A stretch of 64,000 nt of DNA from positions 1,178,001 through 1,242,000 of the forward strand of contig NZ_CP051488.1 of the NCBI RefSeq assembly GCF_014490785.1, in the 5' to 3' direction. The notes under the pieces were generated by a model. The model searched no databases. It had not been told where the DNA came from and saw nothing but the letters and a program-made list of their open reading frames with translations. The position numbers and the translations under genes were made by a program. Positions within the stretch are counted from its first letter, which is position 1; each line of letters begins with the position of its first letter. The stretch is from Kosakonia sp. SMBL-WEM22. GTDB taxonomy: Bacteria; Pseudomonadota; Gammaproteobacteria; Enterobacterales; Enterobacteriaceae. Positions 60,872 through 64,000 of the stretch are shown here, piece after piece.

Positions 60872-62293
60872 TTACACCACGTTGCGCTTAAACGACGGCA
60901 TCGCTGGATTGAGCGCATGCCAAAGCGGTTTTATACGCAGTAGCGCATCCTCAAGCACCGTAGACTCCAGTGCGAAGGGGATGCGCAAATTGCGCTCAAA
61001 CGCGCCATCGAGGCCGAAACGCGTCCCGGCACCAAGATGGATACCCTCGGTTTCAGCGCGGGCGGCAAAGGCTGTCGCCAGCCGGTCAGGCAGCTCGACC
61101 CAGTAAGAGAGCCCCCCCTTCGGCGGCTGAAAATGCCACGTGGGGAAGAGATCCGCCATGAGTTCGCCGCAGCGGTCGCGGCGTGCTTGCAGCATCGCCC
61201 TGCGCGCCGGCAAAAAATCGCTTTCGTTCGCCATCAGCCACTGCGTCGCCAGCTGTTCCAGCAGCGGCGAGCCCAGCTCCAGCGAGTCGCGCGTCTGCGC
61301 CAGGTGGGCGATGGTGCGTGCTGAGGCGCGAACCCACCCCAGCCGTAATCCGCCCCAGAAGGTTTTCCCCGCCGAGCCGAGCGTGATCACCGAGTCATGT
61401 TTATCAAATGCGGCGAGCGGCGGCGGCGGGGCGTTTTCATACCAGAGATCGACCATCGTCTCATCCACCACCAGCGTGGTACGCGTGCGGGCGGCAATGG
61501 TGGCGATCGCTTCCCGCGTCGCGCTATCCATACAGCGCCCGGTCGGATTGTGATAATCGGGCATCAGGTAGGCAAGGCGCGGCGCGGTTTGCGCCAGCGT
61601 GGCGGCAAAACCGTCGGCATCCCAACCGCGCTGCGGCAGCGAGACGCCAACCGGCCTGCACGACGCTCCCTGAATCGCGGCGATCGCCAGCGGGTAGGTG
61701 GGGTGATCGACCACCACGCGATCGCCAGGCCCGGTGAGCATACGCAACACCAGCGCCAGCCCGCTCAATGCGCCATTCACCACCATCACTTCATCGACAT
61801 GGGTCGGTAAACCGCGCGCGGTATAGCGTGCGGCAATCTCTTCGCGCAGCGCCAGCACGCCCAGTTGCCCATACCCGGTGCGTGAAAGATAGGGGGTTAT
61901 CGCCGTTAAGGCATGGCTATAAGCCTGGTGGATCTCCGGCCCGGCGCTGAGCGCAGCGGTGGAGAGATCGAGCGCCGCGCCAGCGGTGCTGCGCGTCGGT
62001 ATCGCGCGGTTATCGGGCAGGATCACCCGCGAGCCGCTGCCGTGGCGGCTCTCCAGGTAGCCCTCCTCGCGCAGGTGCGCCAGCGCGCTGGCAATCGTTG
62101 TGCGACTCACCGCGAGGGTGCTCGCCAGCTCCCGCTCACCAGGCAGGCGGCTCTCCAGTGCCAGCCTGCCGTCGAGGATCAGCAGGCGCAGTGCATCGGC
62201 AAGTTGACGCCAGAGCGGGGTGCGGGATGAGGCTTGCTGCCAGTGGCCTAACAGGCGCAGCAACGACTGGCTACCAAAGCGACGGGATGACAT
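60872..62293 (-). CDS. yczR: YczR-like MocR-family regulator (GntR plus aminotransferase)
   Basis: 473 residues. N-terminal winged helix of the GntR type (about 20-85: GERELASTLAVSRTTIASAL) joined to a fold-type I aminotransferase-like domain with the PLP lysine in LGSAGKTFWGG and the Tyr/Asp residues of DYHNPTGRCM. MocR proteins sense PLP-linked ligands and regulate a neighbouring gene, here the divergent yczE. I use the ATG at 62293; the ATG at 62329 would add 12 residues and swallow part of the operator region. Its GGAA ribosome-binding site makes it a real alternative. Confidence 0.88.
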   Translation of the reverse strand: MSSRRFGSQSLLRLLGHWQQASSRTPLWRQLADALRLLILDGRLALESRLPGERELASTLAVSRTTIASALAHLREEGYLESRHGSGSRVILPDNRAIPTRSTAGAALDLSTAALSAGPEIHQAYSHALTAITPYLSRTGYGQLGVLALREEIAARYTARGLPTHVDEVMVVNGALSGLALVLRMLTGPGDRVVVDHPTYPLAIAAIQGASCRPVGVSLPQRGWDADGFAATLAQTAPRLAYLMPDYHNPTGRCMDSATREAIATIAARTRTTLVVDETMVDLWYENAPPPPLAAFDKHDSVITLGSAGKTFWGGLRLGWVRASARTIAHLAQTRDSLELGSPLLEQLATQWLMANESDFLPARRAMLQARRDRCGELMADLFPTWHFQPPKGGLSYWVELPDRLATAFAARAETEGIHLGAGTRFGLDGAFERNLRIPFALESTVLEDALLRIKPLWHALNPAMPSFKRNVV

Positions 62294-62298
62294 AAGCA

Positions 62299-62363
62299 GT
62301 CCACTATCTGAAAACTGGACATTAATCATAAGTCCATTTCCGGGGAAGATGAAAGCCTGTCCA
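62299..62363. promoter_or_regulatory. Repeated GTCCA boxes between yczR and yczE
   Basis: GTCCA occurs at 62299-62303, 62332-62336 and 62359-62363, and its inverse TGGAC at 62316-62320, within 65 bases. The pair 62316/62332 is an inverted repeat with an 11-base spacer. MocR regulators bind repeated half sites, so these are the best candidate YczR operators, though not proven. Confidence 0.5.
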
Positions 62364-62377
62364 AGCGGAGAAGAATT

Positions 62378-62989
62378 ATGCTGCGTCGATTACTGCAACT
62401 CTATTTCGGATTATCCCTTTACGGTCTCTCTACCGCCATGTTTGTGCGCGCCGATCTCGGTGCCGATCCGTGGAATGTCTTTCACCTTGGCGTGGCAAAA
62501 CTGCTGTCGCTGGATATCGGCACGGTAATGATCGCCACCGGCGCGCTGGTGCTGCTGTTGTGGATCCCACTGCGCCAGCGACCGGGGCTCGGCACGATCA
62601 GCAATGTGGTGGTGATAGGCCTTGCAGCCGATGCCGCGCTGGCGATGATCCCGACGCTGGATCAGCTGCTGCCGCGCAGCGCGCTGTTGGCCAGTGCCAT
62701 TGTGGTCAATGCCATCGCCACCGCGATGTATATCGGGGCCGGGTTTGGCTCCGGCCCACGCGACGGGCTGATGACCGGCGTGCATGCGCGTACCGGCTGG
62801 TCGGTGCGCAGCATCCGTACCGTGATTGAACTCTCGGTGCTGCTGATTGGCTGGCTGCTGGGCGGCACGCTCGGCGTCGGCACGGTACTCTATGCGCTTA
62901 CCATCGGGCCGCTGATCCAGCTCTGCCTGCCGTGGTTTCGCTTCGCACCGCGCCCTGTTCCCGTCGCAGAAGTAAAACCGGCCGCCTAG
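62378..62989 (+). CDS. yczE: YczE-like membrane protein
   Basis: 203 residues. YczE/YyaS/YitT-type membrane protein with five predicted helices and the motif VRADLGADPWNVFHLG at about residues 23-38. The second half has GAGFGSGPRDGLMTGVHARTG. A yczR-yczE divergent pair recurs in many proteobacteria and Gram-positives; the solute is unknown. GGAGAAG precedes the ATG. Confidence 0.9.
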   Translation: MLRRLLQLYFGLSLYGLSTAMFVRADLGADPWNVFHLGVAKLLSLDIGTVMIATGALVLLLWIPLRQRPGLGTISNVVVIGLAADAALAMIPTLDQLLPRSALLASAIVVNAIATAMYIGAGFGSGPRDGLMTGVHARTGWSVRSIRTVIELSVLLIGWLLGGTLGVGTVLYALTIGPLIQLCLPWFRFAPRPVPVAEVKPAA

Positions 62990-63042
62990 CCATTTCTGTC
63001 AGGTTTACAGGCAGGTGAAGTTACGGGATGCTGGGCAATCAC

Positions 63043-63070
63043 AGGCCGACCCTTTCGGCCTAAAGGGAGG
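63043..63070 (+). promoter_or_regulatory. Two mutually exclusive hairpins over the GNAT ribosome-binding site
   Basis: AGGCCGA (63043-63049) pairs with TCGGCCT (63055-63061). Alternatively CCCTTT (63050-63055) pairs with AAAGGG (63062-63067), which would hide part of the AGGGAGGAG ribosome-binding site of the next gene. Only one can form at a time. Confidence 0.4.
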
Positions 63071-63075
63071 AGCCT

Positions 63076-63621
63076 ATGACCACACCCATTCTGGAGACCG
63101 AAAGATTACGCCTGCTACCGCTGGTATCTGCCGATGCTGAACAGATCCAGCGCATTTTTCCGCGCTGGGAGGTCGTCCGTTACCTGATTGCCAGCGTACC
63201 GTGGCCCTACCCGGAAGGGGCAGCGCAACACTATGTCGACAACGTCGCGCTGGCGGCGAGCCGCGCCGGTGAGGGCTGGTTCTGGACGCTGCGGCGCAAA
63301 GAGGATGAGGGGGAGTTAATGGGCGTTATCTGCCTGATGGACACGCCGGATAACAACCGCGGTTTCTGGCTGGCACCGGAGTGGCAAGGGAGGGGCTATA
63401 TGCGCGAAGCGTGCCACGCGGTGACTGATTACTGGTTCAATGGCCTGAACCGTGAGGTGTTGCGCGCGCCGAAAGCGGTGGCCAACGATCGGTCGAGAAA
63501 GATCTCGCACAGCAGCGGTATGCGGCTGGTTCGCCGTCAACCGGGCCACTATGTGGCGGGCGAGTTAGAGACCGAGTTGTGGGAGATCACCCGCGACGAC
63601 TGGAACCGCCTGTACGGCTGA
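63076..63621 (+). CDS. GNAT-family acetyltransferase (RimJ/RimL type)
   Basis: 181 residues, the usual size. Starts with the family pattern ILETERLRLLPL, has an acetyl-CoA loop in APEWQGRGYMREAC (Q/R-x-x-G-x-G/Y), and a late VANDRSRKISHSSGMRLVR typical of RimJ/RimL-like N-acetyltransferases. The acceptor is unknown. A strong AAGGGAGGAG lies before the ATG. A long perfect hairpin follows the stop. Confidence 0.88.
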   Translation: MTTPILETERLRLLPLVSADAEQIQRIFPRWEVVRYLIASVPWPYPEGAAQHYVDNVALAASRAGEGWFWTLRRKEDEGELMGVICLMDTPDNNRGFWLAPEWQGRGYMREACHAVTDYWFNGLNREVLRAPKAVANDRSRKISHSSGMRLVRRQPGHYVAGELETELWEITRDDWNRLYG

Positions 63622-63629
63622 TACCTGCT

Positions 63630-63660
63630 TTGACAGCCCACCCGGGCTGTCAATTATTTA
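63630..63660 (+). terminator. Terminator of the GNAT gene
   Basis: TTGACAGCCC (63630-63639) pairs with GGGCTGTCAA (63644-63653) across four bases, a perfect 10-bp stem, then ATTATTTAT. The following stretch to 63857 is AT-rich with no gene. Confidence 0.6.
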
Positions 63661-63857
63661 TCTCCTCTAAGTAATTTCTCATCCATATATTAAAATTGTC
63701 ATAATAATGAAATATTAATTTAATATTTATGTCATCTTTCTCGTGCAGATTATTTATGGGGTATTTTGGCTTGTTATATTCCTGAAATATATTTGTGGAT
63801 CGGTTACCTAAGTTCGTGTATTAATTAGCGTGTTTATTCACACCAGAAGGGATAATC

Positions 63858-64000
63858 ATGACCAGCGCTGTATTAAACGTAAGAATTGATGAAGCGTTAA
63901 AAGAGAAACTTCGCCATTATGCCGAAGTCAATAATGAGAATTTAGGCTCGGCGGCGCAAAAGCTTCTCCTGCTGGCGTTTGAGGCAGTAGAAGAGGAGAG
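63858..64000 (+). CDS. Ribbon-helix-helix protein, N-terminus only (partial)
   Basis: The first 47 residues read MTSAVLNVRIDEALKEKLRH and continue to a helix ending FEAVEEE; the rest is beyond the right edge. The N-terminal VLNVRIDEALKEKL followed by a helix and LGSAAQKLLLLA fits a ribbon-helix-helix (CopG/RelB-like) DNA-binding fold, common in antitoxins and small repressors. AGAAGGGAT precedes the ATG. The upstream 200 bases are AT-rich compared with the neighbours, which hints at accessory DNA. The missing 3' half and any partner toxin cannot be judged here. Confidence 0.6.
   Translation, partial: MTSAVLNVRIDEALKEKLRHYAEVNNENLGSAAQKLLLLAFEAVEEE

Noticed and set aside
46622..64000. Defence system, phage or transposon in the non-E. 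coli part
   Set aside because: The genes are catabolic and regulatory with normal enterobacterial codon use; I saw no integrase, transposase, nuclease or direct-repeat boundaries.

Overview
The window is chromosomal DNA of a gamma-proteobacterium of the family Enterobacteriaceae. From the left edge to the 4.5S RNA gene, gene order and nearly every protein match the E. coli tsx-to-ffs region: tsx, yajI, nrdR-ribD-ribH-nusB-thiL-pgpA, yajO-dxs-ispA-xseB, thiI, yajL-panE, yajQ, yajR, cyoABCDE, yajG-ampG, bolA, tig, clpP-clpX, lon, hupB, ppiD, ybaV, fadM, queC, ybaE, cof, decR, mdlAB, glnK-amtB, tesB, ybaY, atl, ffs. REP elements, an acetoin operon controlled by an AcoK-type activator and a CcdA-like gene beside decR suggest the Enterobacter/Klebsiella/Kosakonia/Pantoea side of the family. 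I do not assign a species.

Layout. 1-5140: the tsx start, then riboflavin, transcription, thiamine and phospholipid genes. 5149-5580: four exact 108-bp tandem repeats made of paired REPs. 5591-9661: the reverse-strand yajO-dxs-ispA-xseB isoprenoid cluster. 9866-11314: thiI, followed by seven REP units at a 50-bp period. 11787-15285: yajL, panE, yajQ, yajR. 15432-20219: cytochrome bo oxidase operon. 20220-20799: a 580-bp AT-rich gap holding palindromes but no gene. 20800-34418: peptidoglycan recycling, the protein quality-control block (tig, clpP, clpX, lon, ppiD, with visible sigma-32 promoters), hupB, fadM and queC. 34484-46621: ybaE, cof, a cysteine-synthase-fold gene divergent from decR, mdlAB, the sigma-54/NtrC-controlled glnK-amtB, tesB, ybaY, atl and ffs.

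After ffs (46622-64000) the content departs from E. coli. acoK is divergent from acoABCD plus an acetoin reductase: an oxidative route from acetoin, and probably 2,3-butanediol, to acetyl-CoA and acetaldehyde. Next is treR divergent from treBC, with a perfect palindromic operator; in E. coli treR lies upstream of treBC on the same strand at another locus. Then come a GFA/CENP-V-like protein, a secreted SH3-like protein, a divergent yczR/yczE pair, a GNAT acetyltransferase, and the start of a ribbon-helix-helix protein in AT-rich DNA at the right edge.

I found no phage, insertion sequence, CRISPR array, integron or defence system. The most unusual observations are local: the pgpA start codon is lost inside an overlap and probably replaced by TTG; the ccdA-like/decR promoter region is almost perfectly symmetric; an NtrC site is embedded in the mdlB terminator hairpin; the aco promoter carries a G/C-tract palindrome; AcoC appears to have two E3-binding domains; and recurring GTCCA boxes lie between yczR and yczE.
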